The position numbers were made by a program, and so were the translations under genes. The notes under the pieces were generated by a model, which saw only the letters and a program-made list of their open reading frames with translations, ran no database searches and was not told the DNA's origin. Positions 46,869 through 56,700 of a DNA stretch of 64,000 nucleotides are shown in pieces. Position 1 is the first letter of the stretch. Every line of letters starts with the position of its first letter. Origin of the DNA: DASSBG01 sp035699085 (GTDB lineage Bacteria; Pseudomonadota; Gammaproteobacteria; Xanthomonadales; Rhodanobacteraceae); assembly GCA_035699085.1 (NCBI GenBank), contig DASSBG010000001.1:1-64000 (forward strand), given 5' to 3'.

Positions 46869-48910
46869 GCAAGCAACTGGACCAGCAATGCATCGACACC
46901 CTGCGCTTCCTGTCGGTGGACATGGTGCAGAAAGCCAACTCCGGCCACCCCGGCCTGCCGCTGGGTGCGGCGCCGATGGCGTATGTGCTGTGGGACCGCT
47001 TCCTCAAGCATCACCCAGAGGACCCGCAGTGGTTCGACCGCGACCGCTTCGTGCTGTCGGCCGGGCATGGCTCGGCGCTTCTCTACAGCCTGTTGTTCAT
47101 GGCCGGCTATGACCTGACGCTGGACGACATCAAGCAGTTCCGCCAGTGGGGCAGCCGCACGCCGGGCCATCCCGAGCGCGGCGACACGCCCGGCGTCGAG
47201 ATCACCACCGGCCCGCTGGGCCAGGGCGTCGGCAACGCCGTCGGCATGGCCATCGCCGAGGCGCAGATGGCGGCCCGCTACAACCGCCCTGGCCACACCA
47301 TCATCGACCACCGCACCTGGGCCATCGTCAGCGACGGCGACCTCATGGAGGGCATCGCGGCCGAGGCCGCCTCGCTGGCCGGCCATCTCAAGCTTGGCAA
47401 GCTCAACTGCCTGTACGACGACAACCTGGTGACGCTGGCCGCCGGCACGCCGATCACCTTCACCGAGCAACGCGCGGCGCGCTTCCAGTCCTATGGCTGG
47501 CATACCTGCATCGTCGACGACGGCAACGACCTCGACGCCATCGACGCGGCCCTCAAGGAAGCCGAAGCCGAGACCCGCAAGCCCTCGCTGATCCTCGTGC
47601 GCACGCACATCGGCTTCGGCTCGCCGGAACAGGACAGCTTCAAGGCCCACGGCTCGCCACTGGGCGAAGAGGACGTCGCCGCCACCAAGCGCAACCTTGG
47701 CTGGCCGGTCGAACCGGACTTCCTGGTGCCCGACGAGGCGCGCGAGCACATGCGCCAGGCGCAGGCGCGCGGGCGCGAGGCCGAGCAGGCCTGGAAGCAG
47801 CGCATGGCCGGGTACGCCAAGGCCTTTCCCGACTTGGCGGCAGAGCTGAAGCAGACCCTCGCCGACGAGCGGCCCGACGGTTGGGATGCCGACATTCCCG
47901 TGTTCAAGGCCGACCCCAAGGGCCTGGCGACGCGCAAGGCCGGCGGCCAGGTGATGAACGCCATCGCGCCGAAGCTGCCACCACTGACTGGCGGTTCGGC
48001 TGACCTCAATCCCTCGACGTACACGGCGTTGAAGGGCCTGGGCGATTTCAATCCGCCCGACACCGAAGGCATGGACGAGCAGGGCTCCGACGGCGGCGGC
48101 TGGAGCTACGCCGGGCGCAACATCCATTTCGGCGTGCGCGAGCACGCCATGGGCGCGATCGCCAACGGCATGGCCGCGCATGGCGGCACCCTGCCCTTCA
48201 CCGCCACCTTCCTGACCTTCTCCGACTACATGCGGCCGTCGATCCGGCTGGCGGCGCTGATGGGCCTGCAGGTCATCTTCGTATTCACGCACGACAGCAT
48301 CGCGCTCGGCGAGGACGGCCCGACCCACCAGTCGGTAGAGCACGTGGCGGCGCTGCGCGCGATCCCGCACCTGCAGGTGATCCGGCCCGCCGACGCCAAT
48401 GAGGTGGCGGTGGCCTGGCGCGTCGCCATCGAAACCGGCACCGGCCCGACCACGCTGATCATGTCGCGGCAGAACCTGCCGACGCTGGACCGCGAGCGCT
48501 ACGCCGACGCCGACGGCCTGCGCCGGGGCGCCTACGTCCTCAGCGACGCCGACGACGCCACGCCGGACCTCATCCTGATCGCCACCGGCTCCGAGGTGCA
48601 CCTGGCGGCCGAGGCGGCCGAAGCGCTGGGCAAGGAGGGCATCGCCGCGCGCGTCGTTTCCATGCCGTGCCAGGAGCTGTTCGACGCCCAGCCACAGAGC
48701 TACCGCGACAGCGTGCTGCCGCCGTCGGTGACGGCGCGGCTGTCGATCGAGGCCGGCATCAGCCAGGGCTGGCGCCGCTACGTCGGCGACCGTGGCGACA
48801 TCCTTGCCGTCGACCGCTTCGGCGCCTCGGCACCCGGCGACGTGGTCATGGACAAGTACGGCTTCAACGTCGACAACGTCGTCAAGCTCGCCAAGGCTCT
48901 CGTCGGCTGA
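46865..48910 (+). CDS. tkt: Transketolase
   Basis: 681 residues from ATG 46865, an ATGA overlap with pgm, with a GAGG site upstream. Thiamine diphosphate enzyme: ANSGHPGLPLGAAPMAYVLW, the cofactor block SDGDLMEGIAAEAASLAGHL with YDDN, and the second-half LGEDGPTHQSVEHVAALRAI. It transfers two-carbon units in the pentose phosphate pathway. Last gene of the tal-pgi-pgm-tkt unit. The region beyond is the repeat array, with no clear intrinsic terminator seen. Confidence 0.98.
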   Translation: MSKQLDQQCIDTLRFLSVDMVQKANSGHPGLPLGAAPMAYVLWDRFLKHHPEDPQWFDRDRFVLSAGHGSALLYSLLFMAGYDLTLDDIKQFRQWGSRTPGHPERGDTPGVEITTGPLGQGVGNAVGMAIAEAQMAARYNRPGHTIIDHRTWAIVSDGDLMEGIAAEAASLAGHLKLGKLNCLYDDNLVTLAAGTPITFTEQRAARFQSYGWHTCIVDDGNDLDAIDAALKEAEAETRKPSLILVRTHIGFGSPEQDSFKAHGSPLGEEDVAATKRNLGWPVEPDFLVPDEAREHMRQAQARGREAEQAWKQRMAGYAKAFPDLAAELKQTLADERPDGWDADIPVFKADPKGLATRKAGGQVMNAIAPKLPPLTGGSADLNPSTYTALKGLGDFNPPDTEGMDEQGSDGGGWSYAGRNIHFGVREHAMGAIANGMAAHGGTLPFTATFLTFSDYMRPSIRLAALMGLQVIFVFTHDSIALGEDGPTHQSVEHVAALRAIPHLQVIRPADANEVAVAWRVAIETGTGPTTLIMSRQNLPTLDRERYADADGLRRGAYVLSDADDATPDLILIATGSEVHLAAEAAEALGKEGIAARVVSMPCQELFDAQPQSYRDSVLPPSVTARLSIEAGISQGWRRYVGDRGDILAVDRFGASAPGDVVMDKYGFNVDNVVKLAKALVG

Positions 48911-48998
48911 CCGGCGGCAGTCCACGCCGCTCAACCGCCGCGCGGCCTTCGGCCGAGCCCAGGCCGGTTCCGCCGGACAGCCGCGGCGGCGCAGCATG

Positions 48999-49915
48999 AT
49001 GTTGGGGTTCGCCTGCCTTCGGCTCACCGCCAACCTACAACGGCGGTCGCCGCAGGGCGACGTGCGGGTTGGCGAAGAAGGTTGGCGGTGAGCGCAGCGA
49101 ACCCCAACACGCCATGCCCGCTCTCGCGCCGTCAACAGCGACCTCGGGCGCCGCGCGCACGCCGATATGGACGGCAGCCGCGGCATCGCCGACACGATGT
49201 TGGGGTTCGCCTTCGGCTCACCGCCAACCTACAACGGCGGTCGCAAGACGGCGTGCGGGTTGGCCAGAGCGGTAGGTTGGCGGTGAGCGCAGCGAACCCC
49301 AACACGCCATGCCCGCTCCCGCGCCGTCAACAGCGACCACGGGCGCCGCGCGCACCCCGACATGGGCGACAACCGCGGCATCGTCAGCCCGATGTTGGGG
49401 TTCGCCTTCGGCTCACCGCCAACCTACAACGGCGGTCGCAAGACGTCGTGCGGGTTGGCAGAGCGGTAGGTTGGCGGTGAGCGCAGCGAACCCCAACACG
49501 CCATGCCTGCACTCGCGCCGTCAACAGCGACCTCGGGCGCCGCGCGCACGCCGATATGGACGGCAGCCGCGGCATCGCCGACACGATGTTGGGGTTCGCC
49601 TTCGGCTCACCGCCAACCGACAACGGCGGTCGCAAGACGGCGTGCGGGTTGGCGAAGTAGGTTGGCGGTGAGCGCAGCGAACCCCAACGCCATGCCCGCT
49701 CTCGCGCCGTCGACAGCGACCTCGGGCGTCGCGCGCACGCCGACATGGGCGGCAGCCGCGGCATCGCCGACACGATGTTGGGGTTCGCCTTCGGCTCACC
49801 GCCAACCTGCAAAAGCGGTCGCCGCAAGACGACGTGCGGATTGGCGAAGTAGGTTGGGTTCGCCTTCGGCTCACCGCCAACCTACAACGGCGGTCGCAAG
49901 ACGACGTGCGGATGG
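48999..49915. repeat. Tandem array of about 195-bp units, each an imperfect palindrome plus spacer
   Basis: Units start with GTTGGGGTTCGCC at 49001, 49199, 49394, 49588 and 49777 (spacings 198, 195, 194, 189), with a partial sixth near 49853. Each unit has a left arm GTTGGGGTTCGCCTTCGGCT followed by CACCGCCAACC, about 40 bp of ACAACGGCGGTCGCAAGACG-type sequence, and a right arm AGGTTGGCGGTGAGCGCAGC followed by GAACCCCAAC, then a spacer of about 90 bp. It fills the gap between convergent tkt and pgl and stops 3 bp from the pgl stop codon. The first unit is the most diverged. No protein is supported. Confidence 0.9.
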
Positions 49916-50599
49916 CTATTCCCGGCTGACGATCACATCGACGCCGGCGGCGGGCGTGACGGCGGCGGCCGGGATGCGCTCGCCCGCGCGCCAGCGCTCG
50001 AGCGCCTCGCGCTTGGCCGGTCCGTCGACGAGGAACAGCACGTGGCGTGAGTCCGACAGCCGCCGGGCGCTCAGCGAGACCCGCTCCGGCGGCGGCTTGG
50101 GCGAGCCGGTGACGCCGAGCGTCGCCGGCGCATCTTCGCCTTCGCCCCAGTCGTCCCCGGGCATCAGGCTGGCGGTGTGGCCATTGCGCCCCAAGCCAAG
50201 CAGGTTCAGGTCGAAGGGGCCCACGTCCCGCAGCATTTCCGCATACAGCCGCGCACCCTCGTCCGGCCCCTGCTCGGCCGGCATCGGATGGATATTGGCG
50301 GCCGGGATGGCGACATGGTCCAGCCACTCCTCGCGCGCCATCAGGCTGTTGCGCTCGCGGTCGCCGGGCGGCACGCAGCGCTCATCGCCATACCAGACCT
50401 GCCACAGCGACCAGTCGGTTTCGACGCTGCGCATCGCGCGGTAGGTCGCACGCGGCGTCTCGCCGCCGGACAGGACGATGCTGAAACTGTCACGGTCGGC
50501 GATGGCCTCGGCTGCCGCCGCCAGGATCCGCTCCACCGCCTCGCGGCACATCGCCGCCGCATCATTCACCTCGTGCCACCGCAGGATCTGCCCTGTCAT
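49916..50599 (-). CDS. pgl: 6-phosphogluconolactonase
   Basis: 227 residues from ATG 50599, with GGAG 7 nt upstream. DevB/SOL-type lactonase of the NagB fold: SIVLSGGETPRATYRAM near residue 45, VWYGDERCVPPGDRERNSLM, and LLGLGRNGHTASLMPG, the three conserved blocks. It hydrolyses 6-phosphogluconolactone produced by Zwf. It is encoded convergently to the zwf-tkt group, so the oxidative step genes are not in one operon. 6-phosphogluconate dehydratase and dehydrogenase genes are not in the window. Confidence 0.96.
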   Translation of the reverse strand: MTGQILRWHEVNDAAAMCREAVERILAAAAEAIADRDSFSIVLSGGETPRATYRAMRSVETDWSLWQVWYGDERCVPPGDRERNSLMAREEWLDHVAIPAANIHPMPAEQGPDEGARLYAEMLRDVGPFDLNLLGLGRNGHTASLMPGDDWGEGEDAPATLGVTGSPKPPPERVSLSARRLSDSRHVLFLVDGPAKREALERWRAGERIPAAAVTPAAGVDVIVSRE

Positions 50600-50660
50600 C
50601 GCTCGCTCCGTGTTGGCGGGCACCGCCGGACGGCACCCTCGCAGCCGATGATAAGGCCTG

Positions 50661-50691
50661 CAAAAAAGCCGCGGCCAGTTGGCCGCGGCTT
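50661..50691 (-). terminator. Intrinsic terminator of the giant secreted protein gene
   Basis: On the minus strand GCCGCGGCC-aact-GGCCGCGGC is followed by TTTTTT. The 9-bp GC stem with a full T tract lies about 70 bp past the stop at 50762 and upstream of pgl, so it separates the two minus-strand genes. It is the strongest terminator seen in the window. Confidence 0.9.
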
Positions 50692-50761
50692 GCGTTCATC
50701 CATGGGCAGCGGTGAACGTTGCGGTCGAGTCCCCCCGACCGCAACGCCACATTCGGTACCC

Positions 50762-53700
50762 TTACCTCGCGACCGGCTTGGCGACCACGCGGGCGCTGAT
50801 GCGGCTGGCATCCACCGGCACCTCGATGCTGCGGCTGGCGCCGACCAGCATCAGGTGCTTGCTGCCGTCACCGGCCTTCAGCAGGCCGAGGGCCAGCTCC
50901 GGCGTACCCGGCTTCACCTTGCTCCAGTGGCTGGCAACCTCGCCATGCGCACCGCGGGTCAGCAGGCGGGTCTGCAGCGTGCCCGCATAGCGCATCACCT
51001 GCACCCGGAAGACCATGCCGTCGGCGTCGCGGCCAGTGGCCAGGCTCTGCACCACGCCCTCGTGCTTCGGCAGCTGGTCGAGCGGGATCAGCAGGCTGCC
51101 GTCGGCGCTGGCGCCAATATCGGCCGACTGCATGCTCGCCGTGGCGACCATCGTTACCTCCGCACCATTGCCGCCATCCTCGAAGCCGTCGCGGAACAGC
51201 ACCACCTGGGTGTCGTCGGTGGCGGAGTTGTCAGCGGCGTTGTCGTCCTCGAGCGTGGCGGCGATGGTGTTCTGCACCAGGTCGGTAGGCAGTGTCTGGT
51301 CGTCGTTCACCGACACGCTCAGCAGATAGGCGACGTTGCCACCCGCCGGAATGCTGACGGTATCGCTGATGTCGCCGTTGCCGTTGCAGGTCAGAACCGA
51401 GGCGCCCGAGGTCGGCACGCAGTCCCACTTGCCGGTGTCGAGGTCCAGAGTGTCGGGCAGCACGTCGGCCAGCGGCACCTCGGCCAGCGGCTCATCGCCG
51501 GTGTTGGTGACGTTGATCTTGTAATCCAGCACCGTGCCGTACCGTACGTAGTCCGAAGCGTCGGTGATGCTGACGGCGACGTTCGCCGTCGGCGCCGGGC
51601 TGATCACAAGGGTTCCGCTGGCCGAGCCCCTGTAGTTCGGGTTGGTCACCGTGGCGACGACGGCATAGCTGCCGACCGCGCTCGGCGCGTCCGTGCTGCC
51701 GTCGTAGGTGATCGTGGTCGACAGTTCGTCCGGGTCCGTGGTCGCCGTGGCGGCATGCGGATTGCCGTCGTAGGTGGCGGAGAGGCCGCCCAGCGCCACC
51801 GTGGCGGTGGCCTTGTCGATCACCATGACCGCCGTCGCCGAACCCATGTAGTTGGCGTCGTTGACGGTTGCAACCACGGTGTAGCTGCCCGCATCGACTG
51901 GCTCGGCCGAGCCGCCGTCATAGCTGTAATCGACCGCGAACGTGCCTGGTGCCGTGGTCGCAATCGCGGCGTGCCCATTGGTGTCGTAGACGACGTGCAG
52001 GCTGGCGGGATCGAAGGTCACGGAAGCGGCGGCCTTGCCGATGTGCAGGATGCCACTCGTGCTGCCGCTGTAGCCGGCGGTGGTGATAGTCGCAACAACG
52101 TCATAGTCGCCGGCGTCCGTCGGTACCGCCGCATCGCCGTCGTAGGTCACGCTGTAGGCGAGCCCGGCCGGCGTGGTGGTCGCGGTCACGGCATGCGTGG
52201 CGCCGTACACCTGCGAAAGCGAGCTCACATCCAGCACGATGCCGGCCGTGCTGGCCTGCACTGTCAGCGAATGCGTTGTCTCGGCAAACACCGCACCACT
52301 GCTCATGCCCACGGCACGGCTGGTGATGGTGTAGGTGCCGGGCGTGGCAAACGTGGTGCGGAACAGCGAGGTGCCGTCGTAGCCGGTAAACACGTTCATG
52401 CCGGTCTGCGGACCGAAGTCGGCACACAGCTTGCCACCGTCGCAGGCGACGAGCGGCAGCACGTGGTACGTGTTGTCGTTCTTCTCCAGGTAGGTGACGG
52501 TGAGGTCATCGGGCGACAGCGTCGCGCCGTCGAGCGCGATGATCACCTTGCCCATCACGTTCTCGTTGTTCGGCGCAGCATTGCCGCTGCCGATGCCGGC
52601 GGTGCCGACGTTGGCCATGCGGCTGGAGCTGTCCACGCCGACACCGGTATTCGCGCTGGTCGGCGCCGTGTCGACGATCTGCACCTCGGCCACGTTCACG
52701 TCCTTGGTCGCGGTGGCGTAGGTCGCGCCGGTGTCCACGCCGTTGATGGCCACATTGTAGCTGAACGTGCCACCGCGGTGATACACGGTGCGGAACGACG
52801 AGCTGTGGCCATCGACCACCGGGAAGCCGGTGCTGGGTCCGAAGGCGGCGCCCAGGGTGCCATCGCCGTTGTCGACCAGCGGCAGCGTGCACCACCAGAC
52901 GCCCGACGTGTCGCCGGCCGAGCAGTTGGAGCCTTCGTCACTGGTGGCGGCGTACTCAATGTCGAGGTCACCAACCGCGATGCCGCCCGAACGGCTGACC
53001 GTCAGCTGCGCGACCACGAGGTCCGGCGGCGCATCACCCGTCAGGTGCATGGTGTCGGTGGACAGCGAGTAGCGCGTCGTGCCGGAACCCGGCACCGTGA
53101 CCACGCCGACCGTGTCGCCACCCATTTCCAGGCTGGCGTTCACCGGCTCGATCACCAGCGTGCCGCTGGCCGAGGTCTCGGCGTAGTTGGCGTCGCTTGT
53201 GGTCGCGACGACGTGATAGCTGCCGACTGCTGTCGGCGGCGTCGCCGTCAGCGGGTAGTCGGTGCCGCCGTCGCCGACGTAGGTGACGGTGTAGGCCATC
53301 GTTGGCGTGACGCTGGCGGTAACGGCCTGCGGCCCGCCGCTGAAGGTGCGGTGGATCGTGCCGTCGCTGCTGCCGTCGCTGTTGTCGTCGAGCGTGATGG
53401 TCGGCGTGCCGGCCTGCTGGATCACCAGCGTGCCCGTAGCGATGCCGCTGTAATTGGCATCGTCGACCACCGCCAGCACGCTGTAGCTGCCAGCCTCGGT
53501 CGGCGGCGTCTCGCTGCCGTCATAAGTGACCTTGATGCTCGCCACCGCTGGATCGCTGGTGGCAGACACCGCCTGCGGGCTACCGTCGTAATCACGGCTG
53601 ATCTGGCCGCCCACGGCACCGTCGAGGCTGACGCTGGCGTCGGCCTTGGCAATCACCAGGGTGCCGCTGGCCGAACCGGTGTAGCTGCCGGTGGCGGTCA

Positions 53701-56700
53701 CGTAGACGCAGTAGCTGCCAGCATCGGTCGGCGGCGTGGTGCTGCCGGCGGTCGGTGCGGCCGGGCAGCTTGCGCCCGTCAGTGCCTCGTAGACAACCGT
53801 ATGCGTGGCACCTGCCGGATCGACGCTGACCGCATGCGGCGAGCCGTCGTAGACCTGGAACAGGTCGCCGAGGTCGAAGCTGACCGCGTTCGGGTCGATC
53901 GTCACGTCGATCATGTCGGTGGCGTAGACGGTCTGCAGCGTGTCGACATCCAGCACGTCATAGGTGACCGTGTAGTCGCCGATGCGGTGGAAGATCGTCG
54001 AGCCGGACGCCGTGGCCAGGTGCCCGTCCTCCAGCTCGAAGCCGGTGGCGGGACCGTACCAGGTCACCAGGTTGTCGCCGTCCTGTGTCCACGGCAGTTG
54101 CTGGAAGGCGGCGCCATCCTGGTAGGCGAACTCGGCATCCGTCGGCGACAGGGCCGCGCCGCCGGCATCGCTCAGCGTGATGCGGACGATGACATTGCCG
54201 ATGACGCGGCCACCGGTGTTGGCCAGGGTGGCCTGCGACAGCAGCGCCGTCTCGGTCGGACCGCTCAACGGGCCGTTGTAGCTGACTGCCGCGTCCGGCA
54301 CCGTGGTGGTGACCATGTCACTGGCATAGACGCGGCCGTCGTCATCACCAACCACCGTTGCCGTCACCTGGTACTCGCCGGGCTTGAGCTGCACCAGTGA
54401 CGGCGGCAGATCGGTGACCGGCATGGCGGGCATGGCCTGGTCGTAGGCCGGATTGACCGGATAGCGGAAGGTGACCGCCGGTCGGCCGTTCCAGGAGCCC
54501 GCCGACTCGTTGTAGTACAGCGACTCGTAGTCCTGCGGGCAGTTGCGGTGGAAGTCGGGTTCCTGGGCGGTCCAGCCGCTGGCGTCACCCACACACAGCT
54601 GCACGTCATCCAGCGCGATCGGCATCGGCTGGCCATTGCTGCTGTTGCCGTCGTCGATGCGCACCACGTGGAACTCGTAGTGCACCGCCTGCGAGGTCGC
54701 CGAACCGGTGTTGGCCAGCGTGCCGTTGAAGGTGAGCTGGTCGGTGTACGGCGCTTCGTCGCCCACCAGCGCCATCTCCGGGCCGCTGATGGTCAGCGCC
54801 ACGTCGGCCGCGTCGCCGATCACCAGCACCGCGCTGTTGGAGCCGGTGTAGTTGGGATCGTCGATGGTCGCCAGCACGGAGTAGCTGCCGGGTTCGGTCG
54901 GCACGGCGCCGTTGCCGTCGTAGGTGACATCGACCGTGCCCGTGATGGTGGGCGATGTCGTGACGCCGACGGCGTGGGTGGAGCCGTAGTCCTGCTGCAG
55001 GTCCGCCTGGTTGAAGCTGATGGTGCTGTTGGCCTTGGCGATGGTGACCACGCCGGTGCCGCTGGCGTCGTAGTTGCTGCCGGTGCAGGTGGCGCTGGCC
55101 GAGGTGCTGCCGGCACCGGGGCCGACGGCGGCCGGGGTGACGGTGCAGCTGGTGGCAGGCTCCTCGGCGATGTGCGCCGTGGCGTTCTGTACGCTGCCGG
55201 TGTAGGTCAAGCCGTCGAAGACGACGGTGCCGGTGGCCTTGTCGACCGTGGCGGAGCCGTCGCCCGAAGCGGTGTAGTTGGCGCCCACGCATTCAGCATG
55301 GACGGGATACGTACCCGCGTCGGTGATCGTTGCCGGATCAAGCGTGCAGGTCGCGGTGGAGTCCTCAGCGACGCTCGCCGAGAGCGCGTGCGGGTTGCCG
55401 TCGTAGGTGAAGCTCATGGTGCCAAAGACGACGGTGCCGGAGCCCTTGCCGTTGGTCAGGGCGATGCCGCCGTCCAGCGTCAGGGTGCCGCTGCTTGCGT
55501 CGACCACATACGGACCGGCCTGGTCGTTGGCGGTGGCGTTGACGCTGACCTCGCCGTTGGCGTCGCTGGTGCCGCTGGCCGGCGACAGCGTTGCCGATGC
55601 GCCGGTGGCTGGGGCGACAAACGTGATCGCCTGGCCGGGCACCGCGCCGCCCAGCGCGTCCGCGACGCGCACGACCAGCGGGTTGGCGAAGCTCGCCGTG
55701 ACCGGCGCGCTCTGGCCGCCGCCGCTGACAAGGGCCAGCTGCGTTGGCGCGTTTGCGGTGGCCGGATCCGGATTGGTGCACACGGCCGTGCCGATCGGCG
55801 TGGCCGAGAGCGGGTCCGCGACGCTGACGCCGGTGCCACTGACGCTGGCTGCGTCGCCGCCATACCAGTTGGAGCCGATGTCGACCGTCAGCCCCATGGT
55901 GTGGACGATGTCGGTTCCAACAGTCAACGCGTTGTCGAAAATGCGGTTGCCGGTGAAGGTGTTGCCGGTCACGCCTTCGGCGGTGCTGAAGCCGTTGTGG
56001 CCGCTGGTACCGGACACGCTGTTGCACAGCATCGCGACGTTGGTGGTGTCGCCGGACAGGGTCAGGCCGGCCTGGTTGGCGTTGTTGCCGGTATTGGCGT
56101 TGACAATGGTGTTGCCGCTGATCGTGATGTCGTCAGAGACGTTGCCGGCGCTGATGCCATTGGCGCCCGTCGTGGTGACGGTGTTGCCGGTGACCTGGAC
56201 GTTGGTGGCCTTCGCAAGCTGGATGCCGGCGAAGCCCATGTCCTGGAGGTGGTTGCCGCTGACGATGCTGTTCTTGACATCCCACAAGTTGATGCCCGAT
56301 CCGGTGGCCGCGTGGACACCGCTGAACAGGTTGTCGTTCACCGTCCACCCCGACAGCGGCGTTTCCGGCTCGCCGTTGGTGAACAGGCCGGAGCCGCCGT
56401 TGACGTTGACGACGCGGTTGTTGGTGATGATGGTGTTGTCGCCGCGGCTGCTGCTGTCTGCACGCGCGACGATGGCGTCGTCATTGACATCGGCGATGGT
56501 GAAGCCGTCGAAGGTGACGCCGTCCGCCTTGATTTTCAGCGCATTGCCGCTGGCGGGGTTGATCACCGCTTCGCCGGTACCGTCACGCGAGCTGTCGTAG
56601 CCCGCGGTGCCCGCAAACGGGCCTTGCAGCGTCACGCTCTTGTCGACGACGACGTTCTCGGGATAGCTGCCCGCGCCGACGGTGATGCTGTCGCCCGGGT

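Noticed and set aside
49001..49915. CRISPR array
   Set aside because: The units are about 195 bp, the intervening sequences are repeated rather than unique, and no cas gene is present.
50177..54400. 1,407-codon open frame on the plus strand opposite pgl and the giant protein gene
   Set aside because: It is antisense to two clear genes, and its sequence is repetitive Val/Gly/Arg with no domain. Similar long plus-strand frames at 54548-56917, 57644-58735 and 58739-60640 are shadows for the same reason.
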